NCBI GenBank assembly: GCA_964035775.1
Contig: OZ038317.1
Location: forward strand, 7,883,977 to 7,947,976
Origin: Osedax frankpressi
Lineage: Eukaryota; Annelida; Polychaeta; Sabellida; Siboglinidae
Length of the DNA: 64,000 nucleotides
Direction of reading: 5' to 3'
The translations under genes were made by a program, and so were the position numbers. Position 1 is the stretch's first letter; each line of letters starts with the position of its first letter. This document shows positions 39,801 through 51,607 of this stretch, piece after piece. Below the pieces are notes generated by a model. That model had not been told where the DNA came from, searched no databases, and saw nothing but the letters and a program-made list of their open reading frames with translations.

Positions 39801-42800
39801 ACCACCACTAATACCACCACCACTAGCACCACCACCACTAACACCACCACCACTAGCACCACCACGACTAACACCACCACCACTAACAGCACCACCACTA
39901 ACACCACCACCACTAACACTACCACCACTAACAACACCACCACCACCACCACTAGCACCACTACCTCTAGCACCACCACCACTAATACCACCACCACTAG
40001 CACCACCACCTCTAACACTACCACCACTAACACTACCACCACTAACACCACCACCACTAGCACCACTACCTCTAGCACCACCACCACCACCACTACCACC
40101 ACTAGCACTACCACCACCACCATCACTAACACTACCACCACTAACAGCACCACCACTAACACCACCACCACTAACACCACCACCACTAACAACACCACCA
40201 CCACCACCACTAGCACCACTACCTCTAGCACCACCACCACTAATACCACCACCACTAGCACCACCACCTCTAACACTACCACCACTAACACCACCACCAC
40301 TAGCACCACTACCTCTAGCACCACCACCACCACCACTACCACCACTAGCACTACCACCACCACCATCACTAACACTACCACCACTAACAGCACCACCACT
40401 AACACCACCACCACTAACACCACCACCACTAACAACACCACCACCACCACCACTAGCACCACTACCTCTAGCACCACCACCACCACCACTACCACCACTA
40501 GCACTACCACCACCACCATCACTAACACTACCACCACTAACACCACCACCACCACCACCACTAACACCACCTCTAGCACCACCACCACTAACACCACCAC
40601 CACTAGAACCACCATCACTAACACCACCACCACTAGCACTACCACCACTAACACCACCACCTCTAGCACCACCACCACTAACACCACCACCACTAACACC
40701 ACCACCACTAACACCACCACCTCTAGCACCACCACCACCACCATAACTAACACTACCACCACTAACAACACCACCACCATCACCACTAGCACCACCACCA
40801 CTAGCACCACCACCACAAGCACCACCACCACTAACACCACCACCACTAACACCACCACCACTAACACCACCACCACTAACAACACCACCACCACCACCAC
40901 TAGCACCACTACCTCTAGCACCACCACCACTAATACCACCACCACCACTAATACCACCACCACTAACACCACCACCACTAACACCACCACCACTAACAAC
41001 ACCACCACCACCACCACTAGCACCACTACCTCTAGCACCACCACCACTAATACCACCACCACCACTAATACCACCACCACTAGCACCACCACCACTAACA
41101 CCACCACCACTAGCACCACCACCACTAGCACCACTACCTCTAGCACCACCACCACTAATACCACCACCACTAGCACCACCACCTCTAACACTACCACCAC
41201 TAACACTACCACCACTAACACCACCACCACTAGCACCACTACCTCTAGCACCACCACCACCACCACTACCACCACTAGCACTACCACCACCACCATCACT
41301 AACACTACCACCACTAACACCACCACCACCACCACCACTAACACCACCTCTAGCACCACCACCACTAACACCACCACCACTAGAACCACCACCACTAACA
41401 CCACCACCACTAGCACTACCACCACTAACACCACCACCTCTAGCACCACCACCACTAACACCACCACCACTAACACCACCACCACTAACACCACCACCAC
41501 TAACACCACCACCTCTAGCACCACCACTACTACCACCACTACTACCGCCACCACCACCATAACTAACACTACCACCACTAACAACACCACCACCACCACC
41601 ACTAGCACCACCACCACTAGCACCACCACCACTAGCACCACCACCACAAGCACCACCACCACTAACACTACCACCATTAGCACTACCACCACTAGCACCA
41701 CCACCTCTAACACCACCAACACTAACACCAACACCACCACCACTAACACCACTAGCACTACCACCACTAGCACCACTACCTCTAGCACCACCACCACTAC
41801 CACTACCACCACTAGCTCTACCACCACCACCATCACTAACACTACCACCACTAACACCACCACCACCACCACCACCACTAACACCACCTCTAGCACAACC
41901 ACCACTAACACCACCACCACTAGCACCACCACCACTAACACTAACACCAACACCACCACCACTAACACCACTAGCACTACCACCACTAGCACCACTACCT
42001 TTAGCACCACCACCACTACCACTACCACCACTAGCTCTACCACCACCACCATCACTAACACTACCACCACTAACACCACCACCACCACCACCACCACTAA
42101 CACCACCTCTAGCACAACCACCACTAACACCACCACCACTAACACCACCACCACCACCACCACCACCACTACCACCACCACCACCACCACCACCACCACC
42201 ACTAACACCACCTCTAGCACAACCACCACTAACACCACCACCACTAACACCACCACCACTAACACCACCACCACCACCACCACTAGCACCACCACCACTA
42301 ACACCACCACCACCACCACCACCACCACTAACACCACCACTAACACCACCACCACTAACACCACCACCACTAACACCACCACCACCACCACCACCACCAC
42401 TACCACCACCACCACCACCACCACCACCACCACTAACACCACCTCTAGCACAACCACCACTAACACCACCACCACTAACACCACCACCACTAACACCACC
42501 ACCACCACCACCACCACCACTAACACCACCACCACTAGCACCCCCACCACTAACACCACCACCACCACTAACACCACCACTAACACCACCACCACCACTA
42601 ACACCACCACCACCACTAACACCACCACCACTAGCACCACCACCACTACCACCACCACCACCACCACCACCACTAACACCACCACTAACACCACTACCTA
42701 CCTCTACAGACATGAACAATGGCCTAGGCATCACCGCCATGTTCGTTGTATGTACCACCCTCACTCCAATTCAATGGTACCTGTGGAGTAGCGCCGGTAG

Positions 42801-43148
42801 TGCCAACTCCAACTTCTTTTACGCCGTGACTCTACTCTACGCCTGTACTCAGGTTTGTATTTGAAGGGGAAGAGAGACTCCTCACTCCCCACTGCATACT
42901 ACCACTGCATACTACCACCGCGTACACACCCGTCACCTTTTTAAACCCTACCCATTCTATAAACCCTAATATACATTCTCCCTTATCCATGTACCCCATA
43001 ACATACTTTTCATTACTCTGACTTCGTCCCTCGTGTCCGTTATCAGATCATCTTCGTTACGGACTTGCTGCAAGCATTCCTCAGGAGACAATTTGATCTA
43101 GTGAACGGCACGAAACTCGACGAAGACGAGGCAGTTGTCATGGGCTGA
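33896..43148 (+). CDS. PIGU: PIGU, GPI transamidase complex subunit; split gene, 11 exons, exact start uncertain
   Basis: A multi-pass ER membrane protein of the GPI transamidase, which attaches preformed GPI anchors to proteins. Exons: 33896-33974, 34278-34342, 34913-35050, 35406-35509, 35596-35696, 35971-36068, 36403-36557, 36945-37088, 37633-37757, 42710-42852, 43047-43148 (stop TGA). They join in phase to about 417 residues; human has 435. Blocks aligned with human PIGU: LHERAVLRSILNTW (ISERVEVVSPLSSW), IEGLTLYNADIDPYAG, YLLNPFTIATCIAKST, APDLSPNLGIFWYFF then FEHFRLFFLYVFQMN (the conserved block likened to fatty acid elongases), SVFKSYPTYADTSVYL, SSAGSANSNFFYAVTLL, LLQAFLRRQFDL. The ATG at 33896 is in frame, but the protein would then lack the first hydrophobic segment, so an upstream exon may be missing from this model. 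The exon 3 donor and exon 7 acceptor were chosen by phase and fit. It is divergent to VPS35. Intron 9 carries two large arrays. Confidence 0.95.
34405..34867 (+). repeat. 30-bp minisatellite with acceptor-like units, PIGU intron 2
   Basis: About 15-16 copies of CGGTCAATTTATTTCCTATT followed by CTATTAGATA. Twelve copies contain TTTCCTATTCTATTAG or the TTTTCTATTAG variant, a pyrimidine tract followed by AG. The array ends about 45 bases before the real acceptor (ATTACCGCAG at 34,912). As 30 is a multiple of three, several frames stay open on both strands; these open frames are artefacts. Confidence 0.95.
35262..35340. repeat. Short 13-bp repeat GATATTGCTAGAT, PIGU intron 3
   Basis: About five tandem copies of TAGATATTGC, flanked on both sides by a copy of TATCTACCGTTCGCA (35,229-35,249 and 35,340-35,356). 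It lies between exons 34913-35050 and 35406-35509. Confidence 0.75.
36069..36402. other. Pyrimidine-rich PIGU intron 6
   Basis: C- and T-rich on the sense strand, ending in a C-rich tract and GGGTAG at the proposed acceptor. No tandem array is seen. Confidence 0.6.
37089..37632. other. Pyrimidine-rich PIGU intron 8
   Basis: Long stretches of CTCCTATCC, CCCTATCTCCTC and similar, with very few G on the sense strand but no regular array. It continues the strand bias seen in the arrays of the neighbouring introns. Confidence 0.65.
37760..38185 (+). repeat. 49-bp minisatellite starting at the PIGU exon 9 donor
   Basis: About eight copies of TTGTATATAGTAAATATACA then CTCATTACACCTAGTAACTC and GACCCTTTA. 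The first copies start at the donor itself (GTCAGTAACCCC), and the internal copies keep CTAGTAACCCC or CTAGTAACTCG, so the unit may derive from the junction. Confidence 0.9.
38180..42690 (+). repeat. 15-bp C-rich satellite (CCACCACCACTAACA) filling PIGU intron 9
   Basis: About 300 copies of CCACCACCACTAACA with TAGCA, TACCA, TCTAGC and CATAAC variants and runs of CCA. The units are organised into recurring blocks of about 150-300 bases. The array ends about 20 bases before the acceptor of exon 42710-42852. Units are multiples of three, so frames of over 1,500 codons are open on both strands (Thr/Asn/Ser, Val/Leu and Gly/Ser). The Thr-rich frame enters the next exon in the wrong frame for PIGU, which supports an intron. 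Confidence 0.96.
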
Positions 43149-43425
43149 AGAGAACTCGAGATGCACCCATTCGATATATACGTCCATCCGCACAGATTCT
43201 AACGATATATCATTATTTCTAGGCACTTCCAGCACCTTCCTAGAACCTCACCTTGTATTTGTTACCTGAATATTGATTCTTTTATTTATATTTTATTACA
43301 TTGTTATTTTCTCTAGCTATATAAATAATGCACCGATTGCATAAAATCTAATTGCAATTACTTATAACTAAGTAATTGTATTAACTACAGTTAACTATAG
43401 TTATACTAACTATATTTATACTATC

Positions 43426-46400
43426 TATATTTATACTATCTATATTTATACTATCTATAGTTATACTTATGATAGTTATAATTATATTTATTAATAAATT
43501 TACATCTTAATAGTTTTTGTTTAATATATTGCACTCTATTCTCAGCTGAGTGAATTCATTCTTTATAAGAATATTTAGAGAATGAACTATCAATGAACTA
43601 TCAACATATCATATCACCTAACTTTAGCTATAACTTTAAACCTATCACATCCTTCTATTTAGTTATAACTTTAAACCTATCGCATCCTTAACTTTAGTTA
43701 TAACCTTAAACCTATCACATCCTTCTCTTTAGTTATAACCTTAAACCTATCACATCCTTCTCTTTAGTTCTAACCTTAAACCTCTCACATCCTTCTCTTT
43801 AGTTATAACCTTAAACCTATCACATCCTTCTCTTTAGTTATAACCTTAAGCCTATCACATCCTTCTCTTTAGTTATAACCTTAAGCCTATCACATCCTTC
43901 TCTTTAGTTATAACTTTAAACCTATCACATCCTTCTCTTTAGTTATAACCTTAAACCTATCACATCCTTCTCTTTAGTTATAACTTTAAACCTCTCACAT
44001 CCTTCTCTTTAGTTCTAACCTTAAACCTATCACATCCTTCTCTTTAGTTATAACCTTAAACCTTTCACATCCTTATCTTTAGTTATAACTTTAAACCTAT
44101 CACATCCTTCTCTTTAGTTATAACCTTAAGCCTATCACATCCTTATCTTTAGTTATAACTTTAAACCTATCACATCCTTCTCTTTAGTTATAACCTTAAA
44201 CCTATCACATCCTTATCTATAGTTATAACCTTAAACTTATCACATCCTTCTTTAGTTATAACATTAAACCTATCACATCCTTCTATATTTATACTATCTA
44301 TAGTTATACTTATGATAGTTATAATTATATTTATTAATAAATTTACATCTTAATAGTTTTTGTTTAATATATTGCACTCTACTCTCAGCTGAGTGAATTC
44401 ATTCTTTATAAGAATATTTAGAGAATGAACAATCAATGAACTATCAACATATCATATCACCTAACTTTAGTTATAACTTTAAACCTATCACATCCTTGTA
44501 TTTAGTTATAACTTTAAACCTATCACATCCTTCTCTTTAGTTATAACCTTAAACCTATCACATCCTTCTCTTTAGTTATAACCTTAAACCTCTCACATCC
44601 TTATCTTTAGTTATAACCTTAAACCTCTCACATCCTTCTCTTTAGTTATAACTTTAAACCTATCACATCCTTCTCTTTAGTTATAACTTTAAACCTCTCA
44701 CATCCTTCTCTTTAGTTATAACCTTAAACCTATCACATCCTTCTCTTTAGTTATAACCTTAAACCTATCACATCCTTCTCTTTAGTTATAACCTTAAGCC
44801 TATCACATCCTTCTCTTTAGTTATAACTTTAAACCTATCACATCCTTCTCTTTAGTTATAACCTTAAACCTATCACATCCTTCTCTTTAGTTATAACTTT
44901 AAACCTATCACATCCTTCTCTTTAGTTATAACCTTAAACCTATAACATCCTTCTCTTTAGTTATAACCTTAAACCTATCACATCCTTCTTTATAGTTATA
45001 ACCTTAAACCTATCACATTCTTCTCTTTAGTTATAACCTTAAACCTTTCACATCCTTATCTTTAGTTATAACTTTAAACCTATCACATCCTTCTCTTTAG
45101 TTATAACTTTAAACCTATCACATCCTTCTCTTTAGTTATAACCTTAAACCTTTCACATCCTTATCTTTAGTTATAACTTTAAACCTATCACATCCTTCTC
45201 TTTAGTTATAACCTTAAGCCTATCACATCCTTATCTTTAGTTATAACTTTAAACCTATCACATCCTTCTCTTTAGTTATAACCTTAAACCTATCACATCC
45301 TTATCTATAGTTATAACCTTAAACTTATCACATCCTTCTTTAGTTATAACATTAAACCTATCACATCCTTCTATATTTATACTATCTATAGTTATACTTA
45401 TGATAGTTATAATTATATTTATTAATAAATTTACATCTTAATAGTTTTTGTTTAATATATTGCACTCTACTCTCAGCTGAGTGAATTCATTCTTTATAAG
45501 AATATTTAGAGAATGAACAATCAATGAACTATCAACATATCATATCACCTAACTTTAGTTATAACTTTAAACCTATCACATCCTTGTATTTAGTTATAAC
45601 TTTAAACCTATCACATCCTTCTCTTTAGTTATAACCTTAAACCTCTCACATCCTTATCTTTAGTTATAACCTTAAACCTCTCACATCCTTCTCTTTAGTT
45701 ATAACTTTAAACCTATCACATCCTTCTCTTTAGTTATAACTTTAAACCTCTCACATCCTTCTCTTTAGTTATAACCTTAAACCTATCACATCCTTCTCTT
45801 TAGTTATAACCTTAAACCTATCACATCCTTCTCTTTAGTTATAACCTTAAGCCTATCACATCCTTCTCTTTAGTTATAACTTTAAACCTATCACATCCTT
45901 CTCTTTAGTTATAACCTTAAACCTATCACATCCTTCTCTTTAGTTATAACTTTAAACCTATCACATCCTTCTCTTTAGTTATAACCTTAAACCTATAACA
46001 TCCTTCTCTTTAGTTATAACCTTAAACCTATCACATCCTTCTTTATAGTTATAACCTTAAACCTATCACATTCTTCTCTTTAGTTATAACCTTAAACCTT
46101 TCACATCCTTATCTTTAGTTATAACTTTAAACCTATCACATCCTTCTCTTTAGTTATAACTTTAAACCTATCACATCCTTCTCTTTAGTTATAACCTTAA
46201 ACCTTTCACATCCTTATCTTTAGTTATAACTTTAAACCTATCACATCCTTCTCTTTAGTTATAACCTTAAGCCTATCACATCCTTATCTTTAGTTATAAC
46301 TTTAAACCTATCACATCCTTCTCTTTAGTTATAACCTTAAACCTATCACATCCTTATCTATAGTTATAACCTTAAACTTATCACATCCTTCTTTAGTTAT

Positions 46401-49400
46401 AACATTAAACCTATCACATCCTTCTATATTTATACTATCTATAGTTATACTTATGATAGTTATAATTATATTTATTAATAAATTTACATCTTAATAGTTT
46501 TTGTTTAATATATTGCACTCTACTCTCAGCTGAGTGAATTCATTCTTTATAAGAATATTTAGAGAATGAACAATCAATGAACTATCAACATATCATATCA
46601 CCTAACTTTAGTTATAACTTTAAACCTATCACATCCTTGTATTTAGTTATAACTTTAAACCTATCACATCCTTCTCTTTAGTTATAACCTTAAACCTATC
46701 ACATCCTTCTCTTTAGTTATAACCTTAAACCTCTCACATCCTTATCTTTAGTTATAACCTTAAACCTCTCACATCCTTCTCTTTAGTTATAACTTTAAAC
46801 CTATCACATCCTTCTCTTTAGTTATAACTTTAAACCTCTCACATCCTTCTCTTTAGTTATAACCTTAAACCTATCACATCCTTCTCTTTAGTTATAACCT
46901 TAAACCTATCACATCCTTCTCTTTAGTTATAACCTTAAGCCTATCACATCCTTCTCTTTAGTTATAACTTTAAACCTATCACATCCTTCTCTTTAGTTAT
47001 ATCCTTAAACCTATCACATCCTTCTCTTTAGTTATAACTTTAAACCTATCACATCCTTCTCTTTAGTTATAACCTTAAACCTATAAAATCCTTCTCTTTA
47101 GTTATAACCTTAAACCTATCACATCCTTCTTTATAGTTATAACCTTAAACCTATCACATTCTTCTCTTTAGTTATAACCTTAAACCTTTCACATCCTTAT
47201 CTTTAGTTATAACTTTAAACCTATCACATCCTTCTCTTTAGTTATAACTTTAAACCTATCACATCCTTCTCTTTAGTTATAACCTTAAACCTCTCACATC
47301 CTTCTCTTTAGTTATAACCTTAAACCTCTCACATCCTTCTCTTTAGTTATAACCTTAAACCTCTCACATCCTTCTCTTTAGTTATAACCTTAAACCTATC
47401 ACATCCTTCTCTTTAGTTATAACCTTAAACCTATCACATCCTTCTCTTTAGTTATAACTTTAAACCTATCACATCCTTCTTTAGTTATAACATTAAACCT
47501 ATCACATCCTTCTATATTTATACTATCTATAGTTATACTTATGATAGTTATAATTATATTTATTAATAAATTTACATCTTAATAGTTTTTGTTTAATATA
47601 TTGCACTCTACTCTCAGCTGAGTGAATTCATTCTTTATAAGAATATTTAGAGAATGAACAATCAATGAACTATCAACATATCATATCACCTAACTTTAGT
47701 TATAACTTTAAACCTATCACATCCTTGTATTTAGTTATAACTTTAAACCTATCACATCCTTCTCTTTAGTTATAACCTTAAACCTATCACATCCTTCTCT
47801 TTAGTTATAACCTTAAACCTCTCACATCCTTATCTTTAGTTATAACCTTAAACCTCTCACATCCTTCTCTTTAGTTATAACTTTAAACCTATCACATCCT
47901 TCTCTTTAGTTATAACTTTAAACCTCTCACATCCTTCTCTTTAGTTATAACCTTAAACCTATCACATCCTTCTCTTTAGTTATAACCTTAAACCTATCAC
48001 ATCCTTCTCTTTAGTTATAACCTTAAGCCTATCACATCCTTCTCTTTAGTTATAACTTTAAACCTATCACATCCTTCTCTTTAGTTATAACCTTAAACCT
48101 ATCACATCCTTCTCTTTAGTTATAACTTTAAACCTATCACATCCTTCTCTTTAGTTATAACCTTAAACCTATAACATCCTTCTCTTTAGTTATAACCTTA
48201 AACCTATCACATCCTTCTTTATAGTTATAACCTTAAACCTATCACATTCTTCTCTTTAGTTATAACCTTAAACCTTTCACATCCTTATCTTTAGTTATAA
48301 CTTTAAACCTATCACATCCTTCTCTTTAGTTATAACTTTAAACCTATCACATCCTTCTCTTTAGTTATAACCTTAAACCTTTCACATCCTTATCTTTAGT
48401 TATAACTTTAAACCTATCACATCCTTCTCTTTAGTTATAACCTTAAGCCTATCACATCCTTATCTTTAGTTATAACTTTAAACCTATCACATCCTTCTCT
48501 TTAGTTATAACCTTAAACCTATCACATCCTTATCTATAGTTATAACCTTAAACTTATCACATCCTTCTTTAGTTATAACATTAAACCTATCACATCCTTC
48601 TATATTTATACTATCTATAGTTATACTTATGATAGTTATAATTATATTTATTAATAAATTTACATCTTAATAGTTTTTGTTTAATATATTGCACTCTACT
48701 CTCAGCTGAGTGAATTCATTCTTTATAAGAATATTTAGAGAATGAACAATCAATGAACTATCAACATATCATATCACCTAACTTTAGTTATAACTTTAAA
48801 CCTATCACATCCTTGTATTTAGTTATAACCTTAAACCTATCACATCCTTCTCTTTAGTTATAACTTTAAACCTATCACATCCTTCTCTTTAGTTATAACC
48901 TTAAACCTATAACATCCTTCTCTTTAGTTATAACCTTAAACCTCTCACATCCTTCTCTTTAGTTATAACTTTAAACCTATCACATCCTTCTCTTTAGTTA
49001 TAACTTTAAACCTCTCACATCCTTCTCTTTAGTTATAACCTTAAACCTATCACATCCTTCTCTTTAGTTATAACCTTAAACCTATCACATCCTTCTCTTT
49101 AGTTATAACCTTAAGCCTATCACATCCTTCTCTTTAGTTATAACTTTAAACCTATCACATCCTTCTCTTTAGTTATAACCTTAAACCTATCACATCCTTC
49201 TCTTTAGTTATAACTTTAAACCTATCACATCCTTCTCTTTAGTTATAACCTTAAACCTATAAAATCCTTCTCTTTAGTTATAACCTTAAACCTATCACAT
49301 CCTTCTTTATAGTTATAACCTTAAACCTATCACATTCTTCTCTTTAGTTATAACCTTAAACCTTTCACATCCTTATCTTTAGTTATAACTTTAAACCTAT

Positions 49401-49720
49401 CACATCCTTCTCTTTAGTTATAACTTTAAACCTATCACATCCTTCTCTTTAGTTATAACCTTAAACCTCTCACATCCTTCTCTTTAGTTATAACCTTAAA
49501 CCTCTCACATCCTTCTCTTTAGTTATAACCTTAAACCTCTCACATCCTTCTCTTTAGTTATAACCTTAAACCTATCACATCCTTCTCTTTAGTTATAACC
49601 TTAAACCTATCACATCCTTCTCTTTAGTTATAACTTTAAACCTATCACATCCTTCTTTAGTTATAACCTTAAACATATCACATCCTTCTCTAGTTATAAC
49701 CTTAAAACTATCGCATCATT
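43426..49720 (+). repeat. Nested satellite: 35-bp units inside about 1,088-bp higher-order units, downstream of PIGU
   Basis: The 35-bp unit is TTCTCTTTAGTTATAACCTT then AAACCTATCACATCC. About 25 of these plus a 186-bp non-repeated segment (from CTATATTTATACTATC to CAACATATCATATCACC) form a higher-order unit. The segment begins at about 43,438, 44,281, 45,369, 46,422, 47,511 and 48,599, so spacings are 843, 1,088, 1,053, 1,089 and 1,088; 1,053 is one 35-mer short. Copies are nearly identical. It begins about 280 bases after the PIGU stop and may be in its 3' UTR or downstream DNA. Confidence 0.96.
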
Positions 49721-51532
49721 ATCTTTAATTCACCTTACCAGAACAATTGTCCTCTTCACCTATATTCATTACAAATTACAATAATAAAGTAACCCCTTCA
49801 TACTCTCTCTCGATTTAAATGTTCTGATTTTATTAATAACAAATGAATTCATCAATCACTTCTATATATTATTTTAAGACCAATTTAGTTTTCCAGTCCA
49901 CCAGTTAAATCTATGAAATACAATCTGGTAATCTTATCTATTATGTTATTCATTATTACTTCTTCATATAATGATTTCAATTCAAATTTATTCAACACCT
50001 CTAATTATTTTATTGTATTATATGGAATTATATGGAATTTAACTTATATACAAATTTCTATTTAATTCTATATCAGATATATCTGAAATATAAATAAGAT
50101 TAGAACATATATGTCCTAACATTATATATATTTTAGACTATAATATAATTAAAAATACTAAGATTAAAAGATAAAACCTGCCAAAGTGTAATTACCATTA
50201 ATTATTAACTTTATTTTTCTAATGCCTGTTTATTATGTATTCTATACAACCATATTAATAATAACTAAATATAGCGCACTTCTATAAATACATACAATTC
50301 TCGAATAACTTTAGTAATACAGAATACAGTTATTAAGTTAAAGGAATTTAATTATTATTTGTGTAGTGATTTATTTAATATTCCCAGTTAATACATCAAT
50401 AATATGTTGTTATATAATTAAATACATTAATATTTACTTACGAGACAACAGTTCTAATCAAAATTAGTTTAGTATTATAAAATAAAATATGAATTATGAA
50501 TTGTTTCGAATTGTTTTTTATATTTGATTTTCCACTTCTCATTCTAAAATATAATGCATTATCATAACATGTTAAGAATATGTTATTTTGTATTTTACAA
50601 AGGTTATTTGCGAGTATAATACAACATTATATCAATACTGTGTAATATATAATCATGAATATTTAAAATGCATGTATTAAATATGATTGTACGATATTAA
50701 TGTAGTAATGCACCTAATGAAATACTAAATATATAATATAGTGTTGTATCTAATATAATACTATATATCCAATATAATAGTATATCTAATATAATATTAT
50801 ATTATATGTATATAATAGTAATATAATATTATACGTATATATGAAATATCTAATATAGTAATGCTAATATAATGTATATAATATAATACTAAATATCTAA
50901 TATAATGTTGTATTTATCATAAAAAAAATATCACTGTAAAATGTACAATGTACATTATCTTTAGAATTTCCTCAATATAATAAATAATATCAAAAATATC
51001 TGTTATTTAATAAATAATATGTATAAATAATAAGGGTTAATCATTTATAAATATTAATATATTAACATAAATATATTTCTAGTAAGTAATTAAACGTTCA
51101 TAATAGTAACACCTACACACGAATATTCATGTTTTTACAATTTACCTAAATTTTCATTCTGAATGTCAATATGACCATATGTCAACAAACGTTATATGTT
51201 CATAGTTCAACATATGTACAATAGCTTCAGTCATATATTGACAACTTATCAATGCGTATGGCATCTATATCGACATATATAATTTTACATGCATCGATAT
51301 AAACAAGTGTATACGAGTGTCAATGAGGTCAGAGGGTGAATATTTGGAAGAATTAAATATTAATATAAAGCGAATAGCAAATTATCATTTGAAAAAATTC
51401 GAATAATCATTTACATATAATTATAAATCAAAAATAATTTCATGCTCGGGTAATTTCACGGATATAACAATTACTAAGAATTACAGACAATACAAATATT
51501 AATGATACAAGGTTACATGCAAGAATGTCATT

Positions 51533-51607
<75 letters not shown>

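Noticed and set aside
38075-42791. Three frames over 1,500 codons in the 15-bp array (Thr/Asn, Val/Leu and Gly/Ser rich)
   Set aside because: Pure repeat translation on both strands, and the plus frame does not match the PIGU exon frame that follows.
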